This document shows, piece after piece, positions 35,494 through 46,234 of a stretch of DNA of 64,000 nucleotides (its first letter is position 1; the number at the start of each line of letters is the position of its first letter). The position numbers and the translations under genes are program-made. This DNA is from Streptomyces sp. 1-11 (GTDB lineage: Bacteria; Actinomycetota; Actinomycetes; Streptomycetales; Streptomycetaceae), in NCBI RefSeq assembly GCF_007176755.1, contig NZ_BJTV01000006.1, forward strand, positions 310,001-374,000, in the 5' to 3' direction. The notes under the pieces are model-generated. The model worked only from the letters and a program-made list of their open reading frames with translations, was not told the DNA's origin and ran no database searches.

Positions 35494-35736
35494 TCAGCCG
35501 TTGAAAGCGGTGTTGTACTGGCCACAGGCGGTGTCCAGGTTGCCGGCGATACCGAGTACGCCCACCGGGATGTTGCTCTCCGCCACCGTCTGCGGGCTGC
35601 ACTCCTGGTACGGGCGGTAGGAGTCGGTCACCTTCGGCCCGTGGTCGGCGGGGGCGGCGACCGCCGCGCCGACACCGATGGCGGACAGACCGCCGGCCGC
35701 CATCGCCGCGATCACAACCTGCTGGAACTTGCGCAT
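35494..35736 (-). CDS. Small secreted protein, YRPYQECSPQ subfamily
   Basis: 80 residues. Signal peptide MRKFQQVVIAAMAAGGLSAIG...VAA and a short mature domain with SYRPYQECSPQTVAESNIPVGVLG...ACGQYN. The same domain forms the C-terminus of 32555-33067. Leader GAGGGTTCC-ATG resembles those of 31265 and 32555. Last member of the array. Confidence 0.85.
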   Translation of the reverse strand: MRKFQQVVIAAMAAGGLSAIGVGAAVAAPADHGPKVTDSYRPYQECSPQTVAESNIPVGVLGIAGNLDTACGQYNTAFNG

Positions 35737-35934
35737 GGAACCCTCAGTCCTTTGCCTGAACAACGAATTTGATTGCCTAGCGTGACCGATCAGACACTAG
35801 CAGTAGCCGGACGGGGCATTCCACATTCCTGGTCCGGTCGGGGGCGGTACAGCCCCAACGAGGTCACCGCGGGACGCCGATTGACCGCACGCTGCGCCGA
35901 GTTGACGAACTCCTGCGCGACCGAGCGGAGTTCG

Positions 35935-37362
35935 TCAGAGGAAGGCCGGCTCCGCGACCCGCTGGAAATCGCGTGCGGAGGGGTCGTGCGCGGGCACGGA
36001 GCGGATGAAGTCCCGCAGTTTCTCCCTGTACAGCCGTACGTTCTTGTACGCGACCTCGGTGTCCGGGTAGCGGCAGGCGAACCACAGGCCCTCGTCCAGC
36101 CGGTTGACCCAGGCGCACACCTGGTCGCCGTACGAGACCCGGATCAGCCCGTACGCCTTCTGCTCGGCCCAGCGGGCCGAACCGGGAGTCGGGCGGGCGT
36201 CCACGTACGAGACGATCGAGTACATGTCGGGCGAGGTCGGCCGGAAGTCCGCGCCGAGCAGGCGCAGTACGCGGGCCAGCGGGATCCGCGCCAGCGACCG
36301 GTTGGTCCTCAGCTCGGCGCGGACCGTGGCGAGCGCGTCGTCGAAGCTCCGCGCCGCGGGCACCTCGATCGGCGCACCGCCGACGTACCAGCCGACGGAG
36401 TCGGACCACGCCGACTTCAGCCGGGTGTGGAACGGCACGACCGTGCGGTAGACCGGCTGCCCGCCCAGCTCGTGGACGATCAGGCTCGTCGCGGCCAGGA
36501 CCCCGACCAGGCTGCCGCCGTAGGGCCTGCAGTACGCCTCGAACGCGGCGGCGGCGGCCGCGTCGACGAGCGGCTCGCACAGCAGCTTCTGGGCCGGCAG
36601 CGCGTCGCCGGGCCGCAGACCGAGATCGACGGGGAACTCCGGGAGCCTGCCCTCGCACCGGCCGATGAACTCCCGCCAGCGGGCCACGATCGCGTGGGTG
36701 TCGTCGATCCCGTCCGCGCTGGTCCGCTCCTGCTCGCAGAAGTCGACGTAACTGCCCGGCGGCGGCCCGGCGGCGGGCCGGCCGGCGACGTCCGCGGTGT
36801 ACAACTCGTGGATCTCGTCGGGGATGCGCTGCAGCGAGTAGGCGTCGACGTTGGTGTGGTCGAAGGCCATGTACACGCTGGTGGAGTCCTCGCGTACGAC
36901 CGCCGCGTAGATGAGGTTCGGCCAGCCGAGCGCGTCCGCCGCCACGTCGAACCGATCCTGCAGGTACCGGACCAGGGCGTTGGTGTCGGCGAAGTCGCCG
37001 ACCACCTCGCGGTGCAGGGACACGTCCCGCTCGTCGAGGGTGAACCGGTGCATGTCGTCGTCGGCCCACCGGAAACCGCTGCGCAGCGTCTCGTGACGCA
37101 ACGTCCAGCTTCGCAGGGCCCGTTCCAGGGCATCGAGGTCGGCCCGCCCGGGCAGGTCGAACGCGGTGCCCAGCCAGGTCGGTACGAACAGTCCGTCCTC
37201 CCGCACCGAACGGGCCGTCCGGATGTGCGACTCCTGGATGTACGCCGGCGGCCGCGGGTCCGGCGGCAGCACCGCGGCGGCCTCCACGGTCGCAGGGCTG
37301 AACGTCCACTCGACGAGTCGTCCGGGCCGGACCTCGCAGCGCTGGATGTCAGAAATTCGCAC
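35935..37362 (-). CDS. Condensation-domain acyltransferase, PapA-like, free-standing
   Basis: 475 residues forming one NRPS-type condensation/acyltransferase fold with no carrier or adenylation domain. The catalytic HxxxD is H169-D173 in FDHTNVDAYS (second His of the usual HHxxxDG is replaced by Asp). A later conserved SVGWYVGGAPIEV corresponds to the channel region of PapA enzymes. Such proteins esterify polyketide, sugar or peptide acceptors with acyl groups from a carrier or CoA. The neighbour at 37535 is a GAP/Sap-like exporter, as in mycobacterial sulfolipid and glycopeptidolipid loci. GTG start with AAGGAGA seven bases upstream. Confidence 0.82.
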   Translation of the reverse strand: MRISDIQRCEVRPGRLVEWTFSPATVEAAAVLPPDPRPPAYIQESHIRTARSVREDGLFVPTWLGTAFDLPGRADLDALERALRSWTLRHETLRSGFRWADDDMHRFTLDERDVSLHREVVGDFADTNALVRYLQDRFDVAADALGWPNLIYAAVVREDSTSVYMAFDHTNVDAYSLQRIPDEIHELYTADVAGRPAAGPPPGSYVDFCEQERTSADGIDDTHAIVARWREFIGRCEGRLPEFPVDLGLRPGDALPAQKLLCEPLVDAAAAAAFEAYCRPYGGSLVGVLAATSLIVHELGGQPVYRTVVPFHTRLKSAWSDSVGWYVGGAPIEVPAARSFDDALATVRAELRTNRSLARIPLARVLRLLGADFRPTSPDMYSIVSYVDARPTPGSARWAEQKAYGLIRVSYGDQVCAWVNRLDEGLWFACRYPDTEVAYKNVRLYREKLRDFIRSVPAHDPSARDFQRVAEPAFL

Positions 37363-37534
37363 GGTGGCGTCTCCTTCGCAGAAGACACCAGCTTGATGAA
37401 GGGTGCGCCGTGCGCGAGCGGCGGCCGCCGTGTCGCCGCCGTTTCAGCGGGACGTGTGACGCGTCGAACGACGAAGCGATCTTGTGGAGTTGACGTGAGG
37501 TGTGGATACCGGGGAGCCGGCGTGCGGGTTCGGG

Positions 37535-38212
37535 TCAGGAACTCAGCACACCGATGCCGTCCCCCAGCAGCTTCAGCCCGAACACGAAGAACAGGACGGC
37601 CATGACGGCGATGTTGTGCCGCGCGGCCCACTCCTTCCAGTTGGCCAGAGTGCCTTTCGCCCGCTCCCGCATGACCAGGTAGACCGCCAGCGGGATCAGC
37701 AGACCGAGGGAGGCGACCACGACGAAGAGCGCCAGGGCGCCGATCTGCTGCCCGGCCGGCAGTCCCGACGCGCTGATGGAGGCGGCCGCGGCGATGGTCA
37801 GCGGGGCGTTCTTCAGGTTTCCGGCCGACAGCAGGAGGGCGAGCAGGAAGATCTTCACGGCGGGGAAGCCGTCGATCGCCGCCATCCACCTGGGCAGCCG
37901 GGCCTGTGTGACGTCGGTGGGGCGACGGCGCCACATCCGCACCGCGAACAGGATCAGCGCGACGCCCAGCGCGAGCTTGAGGGCCCCCACCCAGTCGGCC
38001 GGCTGCCCGTGCTCGCCGGCGCTCCCCTGTCCGCCGATCACCAGCATCACCGCGCCCAGGCCCGACAGGCCCACCAGCCAGCCCGCGGTGAACACCAGAC
38101 CGTTCACCCGGCCGCGCGGCGTCGCCAGCACGATGATGAGCGCGATGACCGGAAGAGGACTGACGGCGACACCGGCCGCCAGGCCCAGCACATCACCCAG
38201 CACTTTTCCCAT
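37535..38212 (-). CDS. GAP/Sap-family (LysE-like) membrane exporter
   Basis: 225 residues with six hydrophobic helices; LAAGVAVSPLPVIALIIVLATPRG at the N-terminus and FLLALLLSAGNLKNAPL in the middle are the family signature (PF11139-type, including Mycobacterium Gap and Sap, needed for export of glycopeptidolipid and sulfolipid). The start at 38212 is fixed by GGAGG five bases upstream. 172 bases before the PapA-like gene in the same direction, so likely one operon. Confidence 0.85.
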   Translation of the reverse strand: MGKVLGDVLGLAAGVAVSPLPVIALIIVLATPRGRVNGLVFTAGWLVGLSGLGAVMLVIGGQGSAGEHGQPADWVGALKLALGVALILFAVRMWRRRPTDVTQARLPRWMAAIDGFPAVKIFLLALLLSAGNLKNAPLTIAAAASISASGLPAGQQIGALALFVVVASLGLLIPLAVYLVMRERAKGTLANWKEWAARHNIAVMAVLFFVFGLKLLGDGIGVLSS

Positions 38213-38674
38213 GCGTGCCTCCGGCACATCGAAGAACCGCACCGATCACCGCGCGGCCACCCACCATCCGCCCACCCGCCACTCGTAAAGAGTCGTCCAA
38301 ACGCGCCCGGACCGCACGGGCAGGCGGCCCGCGGGTGAACGGCGGCACGGCTCCACCGGTTCCTGCGCACCCGGGCGGCCCAGACGCCCCACGGCGGAGC
38401 GCAAGGTGCCCGGTGTGCGAGGGATATGCACCGGAGCTAGGCTTTTGTCACAACAGGGTCGGCTTCTCCGGGCGGCTTCACAGGTGACGTTCGCCCTGTC
38501 GGCGACGGCCAATTCTGCTGCAGATACCCGACGAGCACGGTGCGGCCCCTCGCATGTCCGCAGGAGCGGGCGGCTGCCTCATTCCGCTCATCGAACGTCT
38601 TCCCGCGCGCCGTGCGTGCCGCGGTGACACCGGCTCCCGGGGTCCGCAGTTCCGTAGTCCCTGTGGAGGTCGGG
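38213..38674. other. Divergent intergenic region before the P450 operon
   Basis: 462 bases between the exporter start and the ferredoxin start. On the plus strand TAGGCT (38438-38443) resembles a streptomycete -10 box, with no convincing -35. No gene or repeat was found. Confidence 0.45.
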
Positions 38675-38914
38675 ATGAGAGTTGTCGTTGATCTTTCCAG
38701 GTGCCAGGGGTACGCCCAGTGCGCCTTCCTGGCTCCGGACGCCTTCCGGATGCACGGCGAGGAAGCCCTGATGTACCACCCCGGACCCGACGACGCCCAG
38801 CGCGAGCAGGTACTGCGCGCCGCGGCCGCCTGCCCGGTCCAGGCGATCCTCGTCGACCGGCTGGAAGGACAACCCACGGGCGAGAACGCACCGATCGAGG
38901 CGACGGCGTCATGA
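38675..38914 (+). CDS. [3Fe-4S] ferredoxin for a P450
   Basis: 79 residues. Cluster ligands in RCQGYAQC (Cx5C) and ACPVQAI match the single-cluster ferredoxins that feed actinobacterial P450s. GGAGGT four bases before the ATG. The stop overlaps the reductase start as ATGA, so expression is coupled. Confidence 0.93.
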   Translation: MRVVVDLSRCQGYAQCAFLAPDAFRMHGEEALMYHPGPDDAQREQVLRAAAACPVQAILVDRLEGQPTGENAPIEATAS

Positions 38915-40305
38915 CCAGCGCCGACAACCTCCGGGCCTTCAAGCGCGACGGCCGCATCGTGGTCGTCGGGGCGTCGCTGGCGGGACTGCGGGCCGCGGAG
39001 ACCCTGCGCGACGAGGGTTTCACCGGATCGCTGACCATGATCGGTGACGAGCTGGGCGAGCCCTACGACCGCCCGCCCCTGTCCAAGCAGGTACTGACCG
39101 GGTGGGTACCGGCCGGCGACACCACACTGCCGCGCCGCCGTGCCGTCGAGGCGGAGTGGCTGCTGGGCGTGCCCGCCAGCGGGCTGGACATGGCGGCCAA
39201 CCACGTGTGCCTCGCCGACGGACGGGAGATCCCCTTCGACCGGGTGCTCATCTCCACCGGGGTACGGGCCCGGCCCTGGTTCGTCGAGAGCGAGGCGGCC
39301 CTGGACGGCGTCTTCGTGCTGCGCACCCGCGAACACGCCGAGGGCCTGCAGCAGGCCCTGGCCGCCGGCCCCTCCCGGGTGCTCGTCATCGGCGCCGGAT
39401 TCACCGGCTCCGAGATCGCCTCCATCTGCCGGGAACGGGACATCCCGGTCACCGTCGCCGAGCTCGCGCCGTTCCCGCTGGTCGGGGCGCTCGGCGCGAT
39501 GATCGGCGAGGTAGCCGCGGGCATGCAGCGCGCGCACGGCGTGGACCTGCGCTGCGGCGTCAAGGTCACCCGGCTGGAGGGCGACGCCCAGGGGCACTTC
39601 CGCCGCGCCCACTTCGACGACGGCAGCACGGTCGACGCCGACGTGGCCGTGGTGGCGCTCGGGGGCATCCGCAACACCGAGTGGCTGCGGGGCTCGGGAC
39701 TGGCGGCCGGCGTCTGGGGGATCGCCTGCGACACGGGCTGCCGTGCCCTCACCCTCGACGGCCTGATCACCGACGACGTCTTCGCCGCCGGGGACGTGGC
39801 CCGCTGCCCCAACCCGGTCTACGAGTACCGGCTCATCTCGCTGGAGCACTGGGCCAACGCCGTGGAACAGGCCGAGGTCGCGGCGCACAACATGGTCAGC
39901 GGCCAGGCGGACCGCTGGCCCCACCTGACCCTGCCGCTGTTCTGGTCCATCCAGTTCGGCGTCAACATCAAGTCCGTCGGCGTGCCGACCTTCGCCGACG
40001 AGGTGGTCGTCACCCAGGGATCGGTGTCCGAACAGCGCTTCGTGGCCGCGTACGGCTACCGGGGCCGGGTCACCGCGGCGGTGAGCTTCAACAACGCGAA
40101 GTGGCTCGACCACTACCGGCGGCTGATCGAGACGGCCGCGCCCTTCCCGCCGCCCTGCCCCACACCCGACCAGCCCGCCGACATGAAGCCGGTTCCGGTC
40201 GACTTCCCCGGTCCCGCCCTGCTCGCCCAGGGCGCCACCGTGGTCGTCACCGGTCACGACCCGGGCGAACGGCGGGTCACGGCCGCGCAGCAGAACCACC
40301 GCTAG
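38911..40305 (+). CDS. FAD-dependent ferredoxin reductase
   Basis: 464 residues. FAD site VVVGASLAGLRAAE near the N-terminus, NAD(P)H site VLVIGAGFTGSEIA near residue 165, and FAAGDVARC before the C-terminal domain, as in putidaredoxin-reductase types. It takes electrons from NAD(P)H to the ferredoxin encoded just upstream. The upstream part of the frame belongs to the ferredoxin region, so ATG 38911 is the start. Confidence 0.93.
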   Translation: MTSADNLRAFKRDGRIVVVGASLAGLRAAETLRDEGFTGSLTMIGDELGEPYDRPPLSKQVLTGWVPAGDTTLPRRRAVEAEWLLGVPASGLDMAANHVCLADGREIPFDRVLISTGVRARPWFVESEAALDGVFVLRTREHAEGLQQALAAGPSRVLVIGAGFTGSEIASICRERDIPVTVAELAPFPLVGALGAMIGEVAAGMQRAHGVDLRCGVKVTRLEGDAQGHFRRAHFDDGSTVDADVAVVALGGIRNTEWLRGSGLAAGVWGIACDTGCRALTLDGLITDDVFAAGDVARCPNPVYEYRLISLEHWANAVEQAEVAAHNMVSGQADRWPHLTLPLFWSIQFGVNIKSVGVPTFADEVVVTQGSVSEQRFVAAYGYRGRVTAAVSFNNAKWLDHYRRLIETAAPFPPPCPTPDQPADMKPVPVDFPGPALLAQGATVVVTGHDPGERRVTAAQQNHR

Positions 40306-40318
40306 GAGGGGAAGCGAG

Positions 40319-41539
40319 ATGACCACGACCGAGACGCCCGACACCCTCCACCGGATCCTCGACTACTCCTCCCGGCCCGACCCGTACCCGCTGTACGCCG
40401 AACTGCGCCGGACCCCGGTGGCCCGGCAGGAGGACGGCAGCTACGTCGTCAGCACCTACCGCGAGATCGCGGACCTGCTGCACGACCCGCACCTGAGCTC
40501 CGACGTCCGCAACCTGTCCCACCCGATGCCCTCGGCCGAGGGCACGACCACGCCGGCGTTCATCAACATGGACCCGCCCGAACACGACCGCATGCGGCGC
40601 ATGGCGATGCGCCACTTCGGCCCGCCGCACACCCCCGGGCTGGTGGCCGGCCTGGACCCCGACCTGACCGCCGTCGTCAGCCGTCTCATCGACGACTTCG
40701 CGGGCAAGGAACGGATCGACATCGTCGACGACTTCGCCTACCCGTTCCCCGTCACGGTCATCTGCCACCTGCTCGGCGTGCCGCGCGAGGACGAGCCCAG
40801 GTTCCGCCTGTGGGTGAACGACATCATCGACGCGATCGCCTACGACCCGAAAACCGACCCGAAGGAGAAACTGGACAACGGGATAAAGGCCAGGCAGGCC
40901 CTGCGCCAGTACCTGGGCGGACTGCTCGAACAACGCCACGGCAAGCCGGGAGACGACCTGTTGTCCCGGCTGGCCAACGACGACGGGCCGGACGGACGGA
41001 TGACCGACGAGGAGATCGTCGCCACCGCCAACCTGCTGCTGATCGCCGGCCACGAGACCACCGTCAACCTCATCACCAACGGCATGCTCACCCTGCTGCG
41101 CCAGCCCGAGGTGCTCCAGCGGCTGCGCGCCGAACCGGACCTGGTCGTGCCGCTGGTCGAGGAACTGCTGCGCTACGAGCCGCCCGTGCACATCATTCCC
41201 TGGCGGGCGGCGTACAGCGACATCAGCGTCGCGGACACCGTCATCCCGAAGGGCTCGCAGATCATGCTCATGCTGGCCTCGGGCAGCCGCGACCCGGACC
41301 GCTTCCACGATCCCGACCGCTTCGACCCTGACCGGCGGGACAACCAGCACCTGGGCTTCGGCAGCGGCATCCACCTGTGCTTCGGCGGCCCGCTGGCCCG
41401 GCGGGAGACCCAGATCGCGCTGACCGAACTGGCACGCCGCCTGGACGGTCCCCGGCTGGTCGCCGATCCCCCGCCGTACCGCCGCAGCCCCATCCTGCGC
41501 GGCCCGATCCACCTGCCCGTCGACCAGGGCGGCGGCTGA
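40319..41539 (+). CDS. Cytochrome P450 monooxygenase
   Basis: 406 residues. I-helix AGHETT with the acidic-alcohol pair, K-helix ELLRYEPP (ExxR), and the heme Cys in FGSGIHLCFGG. Class I soluble enzyme, which with the preceding ferredoxin and reductase gives a self-sufficient electron chain. A GGAGGGG site precedes the ATG, 14 bases after the reductase stop. Substrate unknown; no polyketide or peptide synthase lies nearby. CYP family cannot be given without a search. Confidence 0.95.
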   Translation: MTTTETPDTLHRILDYSSRPDPYPLYAELRRTPVARQEDGSYVVSTYREIADLLHDPHLSSDVRNLSHPMPSAEGTTTPAFINMDPPEHDRMRRMAMRHFGPPHTPGLVAGLDPDLTAVVSRLIDDFAGKERIDIVDDFAYPFPVTVICHLLGVPREDEPRFRLWVNDIIDAIAYDPKTDPKEKLDNGIKARQALRQYLGGLLEQRHGKPGDDLLSRLANDDGPDGRMTDEEIVATANLLLIAGHETTVNLITNGMLTLLRQPEVLQRLRAEPDLVVPLVEELLRYEPPVHIIPWRAAYSDISVADTVIPKGSQIMLMLASGSRDPDRFHDPDRFDPDRRDNQHLGFGSGIHLCFGGPLARRETQIALTELARRLDGPRLVADPPPYRRSPILRGPIHLPVDQGGG

Positions 41540-41563
41540 GAGCGGAACCGGCCGCACACCTTC

Positions 41564-41592
41564 GGGCCCCCTCCCGGAGCGGGAGGGGGCCC
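41564..41592 (+). terminator. Terminator of the P450 operon
   Basis: Perfect 12-bp stem, 41564-41575 with 41581-41592, loop GGAGC, 25 bases after the P450 stop. It also faces the convergent DUF5996 gene. Confidence 0.75.
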
Positions 41593-41648
41593 TCAGCTCT
41601 AGCACCGGGCTTGCCGGACCGGGCCGGCGGACTTCACCGGACCGGGAG

Positions 41649-42587
41649 TCAGCCCTGCCGGACCGCGTCCGTGACGCCTCCGGGGCACGCGAGCGTCGCG
41701 ATGTCCCATCCGGCCCGTCCGGCCCCGGCCCGGTAGGCGCTGTCGTAGAAGGCGAGGACGGTGGCACGGGGATCGGTCTCGGCGCGGGCCGCGTCGTAGC
41801 GCAGCACCGCCAGGTGGCTGTCGCCGCGCGCGACCCACCGCGCGGACGCCGGGCTGAGCGGCTCCCCGGCCAGGCCGGCGGGCTCAGGGGCGGTGTAGGA
41901 GTAGAAGGCGGGCTCGGTGAAGGTGTCGTCGCCGAACCAGAAGCCGAAGCTGATCACTTCCCGGGAGTACGCCTCCCGAGTGACCGGGTCGACCTGCCGG
42001 GGCTGGTCGACCTGCCGCCCGGAGAACCGGCTGTGGGCGATGTCGAAGGTGTGCCAGAAGTGGTGAACCGGGCTGCTCTTGCCCGAGTAGCCCGCCGCGA
42101 ACTCCTCCAGCACGGACGCCACCTGGCTCAGGATCCGCCAGTAGCGGTTGGCGGCCGACGGATCGTAGGTCGCGTGCTCGGTGTCCTGGGCGAACGGCCG
42201 GCCGGTGTCGGGCAGGTCGAAGGGCCTGGGGATGGCGATGTCCACCTGGACGCCCAGCGCGTTCAGCGCGGCCAGGGTCGCGTCGTGGAAGGACGCGACG
42301 GACTGGCCCGGAAGCGGGAAGGACCGCTCCTCGCCGTCCAGCGTCGCGACGACGAGCCGGTGGTCGACGAAGTCGAAGTCGATCGTGAAGATCGGATTCC
42401 CGTCGACCTGGCCCATCGGACGCGTGGTGATGCCCCGCCCCGTGACATGGAACGGGACGTTCCACCAATGGTTGCGCCGGGCGCTCGCCGCCAGGCGGAT
42501 CTTGCCGACGATCTGCTCGAAGCGGTGCAGGGTCTCTTTGGTGTCCCGCCACTCCGACAAGGGCATCGGCGGGAAAAGCTCCGTCAC
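41649..42587 (-). CDS. DUF5996 family protein
   Basis: 312 residues. MPLSEWRDTKETLHRFEQIVGKIRLA near the N-terminus, NHWWNVPFHVTGRGITT, HHFWHTFDIAHSRFSG and the His-rich middle are the DUF5996 signature. No function is known; the conserved His and Asp could bind metal. I chose GTG at 42587; an ATG eight codons further in is possible. Convergent with the P450 operon. Confidence 0.8.
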   Translation of the reverse strand: MTELFPPMPLSEWRDTKETLHRFEQIVGKIRLAASARRNHWWNVPFHVTGRGITTRPMGQVDGNPIFTIDFDFVDHRLVVATLDGEERSFPLPGQSVASFHDATLAALNALGVQVDIAIPRPFDLPDTGRPFAQDTEHATYDPSAANRYWRILSQVASVLEEFAAGYSGKSSPVHHFWHTFDIAHSRFSGRQVDQPRQVDPVTREAYSREVISFGFWFGDDTFTEPAFYSYTAPEPAGLAGEPLSPASARWVARGDSHLAVLRYDAARAETDPRATVLAFYDSAYRAGAGRAGWDIATLACPGGVTDAVRQG

Positions 42588-42682
42588 GGTCCCATGATGA
42601 CCTCGCCGGCGGCATTCGGCACCCTCTGCCTCCCGGAGGCGGAAGGGCCCCGGCGCTCCCTCCCGCGCACGAGGCCCACCGG

Positions 42683-44626
<1,944 letters not shown>

Positions 44627-44681
44627 GAGCTGACAGGGGTGACCATTCAGCCTAACCCGCCCGGAGGGGTCCCCCGCACGC

Positions 44682-46181
44682 TCAGACCGACGCCCCCGAT
44701 TCGATCTCCGCCCACAGGCCCGGCAGCTCGGCCTCGGCGGCCGCCGCGCGCTGCTCCTCCCTGCCGAAGAGCAGGCCGTAGGTGAAGGTGCTCTCCCCCG
44801 CCGCGTGGGCGACCGCGGCCAGCTCGCGCAGGGTGTGGCGGGCCATGACGCTGTCCTGGTGTTCGCCGAGCAGGGAGGTGAGGGACTTCATCGACTTGGC
44901 CAGTGACTTGGCCGGGGAGCCGAGCGCGGGGATGGCGGCCTCGGCGGCGTAGCGGGTGCGCTTGGCCTTCTTGCGCGCCTCGTGCAGGGCGACGTCGCGG
45001 TCCTGGCCGGGCGGCAGCTCCAGCGCGTGGGTGATCAGGCGGGCGACCTTGTCCAGGTCCTTGCGTACGGCCTTGGCGAGCACCTTGCCGGGTTTCCCGG
45101 CGGCCTTCGGGCGCAACGGCGGGTCGGCGAGGAGGGCGTCGATGTTGTCGAGCAGGGCCTGCTGGCGGGCGGAGTCGAGGATGGCGATGAGGTGGCCGCG
45201 GGTGCTGCCGTGCCGGGCCTCGGCCCAGCCGGTGAGCCGCTGGAGCACGGGGCCGAGGACCAGGTCGGGCGGGAGCTCGCCGAGGGCGGTGGTGAGGCGC
45301 TCCGCCAGGACCTCCTGGTCGCGGTCGGCGCCCAGTTCGCCGGCGAGCCATTTCAGCTCGGCGGCGACCGGGGCGGTCGCGGCGCGGTCGAGGACGGTGC
45401 GGAAGGTCTGGCAGGTGCTGCGCATGCGGCGGGTCGCGACGCGCATCTTGTGCACGGAGTCCGGGATGTCGCGGCGTACGGCCGGGTCGCGGTCGAGGAT
45501 CTCGTCGCGCTGTTCGCGCAGGTAGGCGAGGACGTGGTCGCCGGCGGTCGCGGGCGGCGCGGGCTTTGCGGGCCGGGTGCGGGTGCCGCCGGTCTGCTCC
45601 AGGGCCCGGGCCAGCTTGGAGGGGGCGGTGGACGGCCGCAGCCCTGCCTTGCGCAGGCGCTTGTCGATCTTGTCGAGGAGGGCCGGGTCGACGTCGTCGG
45701 CGAGTTCGACCTCGATCTCGGTCCAGTGGGTGGCGCCGCCGGCCCGGTTGAGGCGTTCGGCGGTGACGGTGTCGACGCTGGCCTCGGCGAGCAGGGCGCC
45801 GCGGGCGTCGACCAGGTGGCGTACGTCGCGGGCGGAGCGGAGCCGGACGACGGGGAGCAGTTCGGCGCCCCGGACGCGGGAGCGGACCAGGGCCGCGAGT
45901 TCTGCGGGGACGGTGTCGGACAGGGGTGCCCTGATCTCGTCGCGGACGCCGGGGGCGACCGGGAACTTCAGGTGCCAGCCGTCGTCCGAGCCGCCGGTGC
46001 GGCGGCGCAGGGTGAGGGAGGCGGCGGCCAGGCGTTCGTCGGCGGTGTCGTAGTAGGTGGCGTCCAGCTCGACGAGGCCCCTGTCGAGGACGTCCGCCAC
46101 CTTGCCGACGCCGGTCAGGTCGGGCAGCCCACTGTCATCGGATTCGTACTTGCGCTCGATCTCGCGTTTCGTGTCCGCCAT
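44682..46181 (-). CDS. CYTH and CHAD domain protein (polyphosphate binding)
   Basis: 499 residues. N-terminal CYTH with EIERKYE and WTEIEVEL; C-terminal CHAD (~residue 215 onward) with conserved His/Arg/Lys helices (VHKMRVATRRMRS, ARKKAKRTRYAAEA). CYTH hydrolyses or binds triphosphates; CHAD binds polyphosphate. Likely acts on polyphosphate granules. Located between the radical SAM gene and rodA. Confidence 0.9.
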   Translation of the reverse strand: MADTKREIERKYESDDSGLPDLTGVGKVADVLDRGLVELDATYYDTADERLAAASLTLRRRTGGSDDGWHLKFPVAPGVRDEIRAPLSDTVPAELAALVRSRVRGAELLPVVRLRSARDVRHLVDARGALLAEASVDTVTAERLNRAGGATHWTEIEVELADDVDPALLDKIDKRLRKAGLRPSTAPSKLARALEQTGGTRTRPAKPAPPATAGDHVLAYLREQRDEILDRDPAVRRDIPDSVHKMRVATRRMRSTCQTFRTVLDRAATAPVAAELKWLAGELGADRDQEVLAERLTTALGELPPDLVLGPVLQRLTGWAEARHGSTRGHLIAILDSARQQALLDNIDALLADPPLRPKAAGKPGKVLAKAVRKDLDKVARLITHALELPPGQDRDVALHEARKKAKRTRYAAEAAIPALGSPAKSLAKSMKSLTSLLGEHQDSVMARHTLRELAAVAHAAGESTFTYGLLFGREEQRAAAAEAELPGLWAEIESGASV

Positions 46182-46234
46182 GAAGAGAATCTAGCCCCGA
46201 ACGGCCTGCTCAGTCCCCCTTCCCGGGGCCGGGT

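Noticed and set aside
30890..35736. Chaplins, rodlins or SapB precursor
   Set aside because: None of the mature sequences has the chaplin core with its VPVNVCGN-type motif, the rodlin pattern, or a lanthipeptide core with modification enzymes nearby.
35935..37362. Part of a nonribosomal peptide synthetase
   Set aside because: Only a condensation-type fold is present; no adenylation, carrier or thioesterase domain is encoded within several kilobases.
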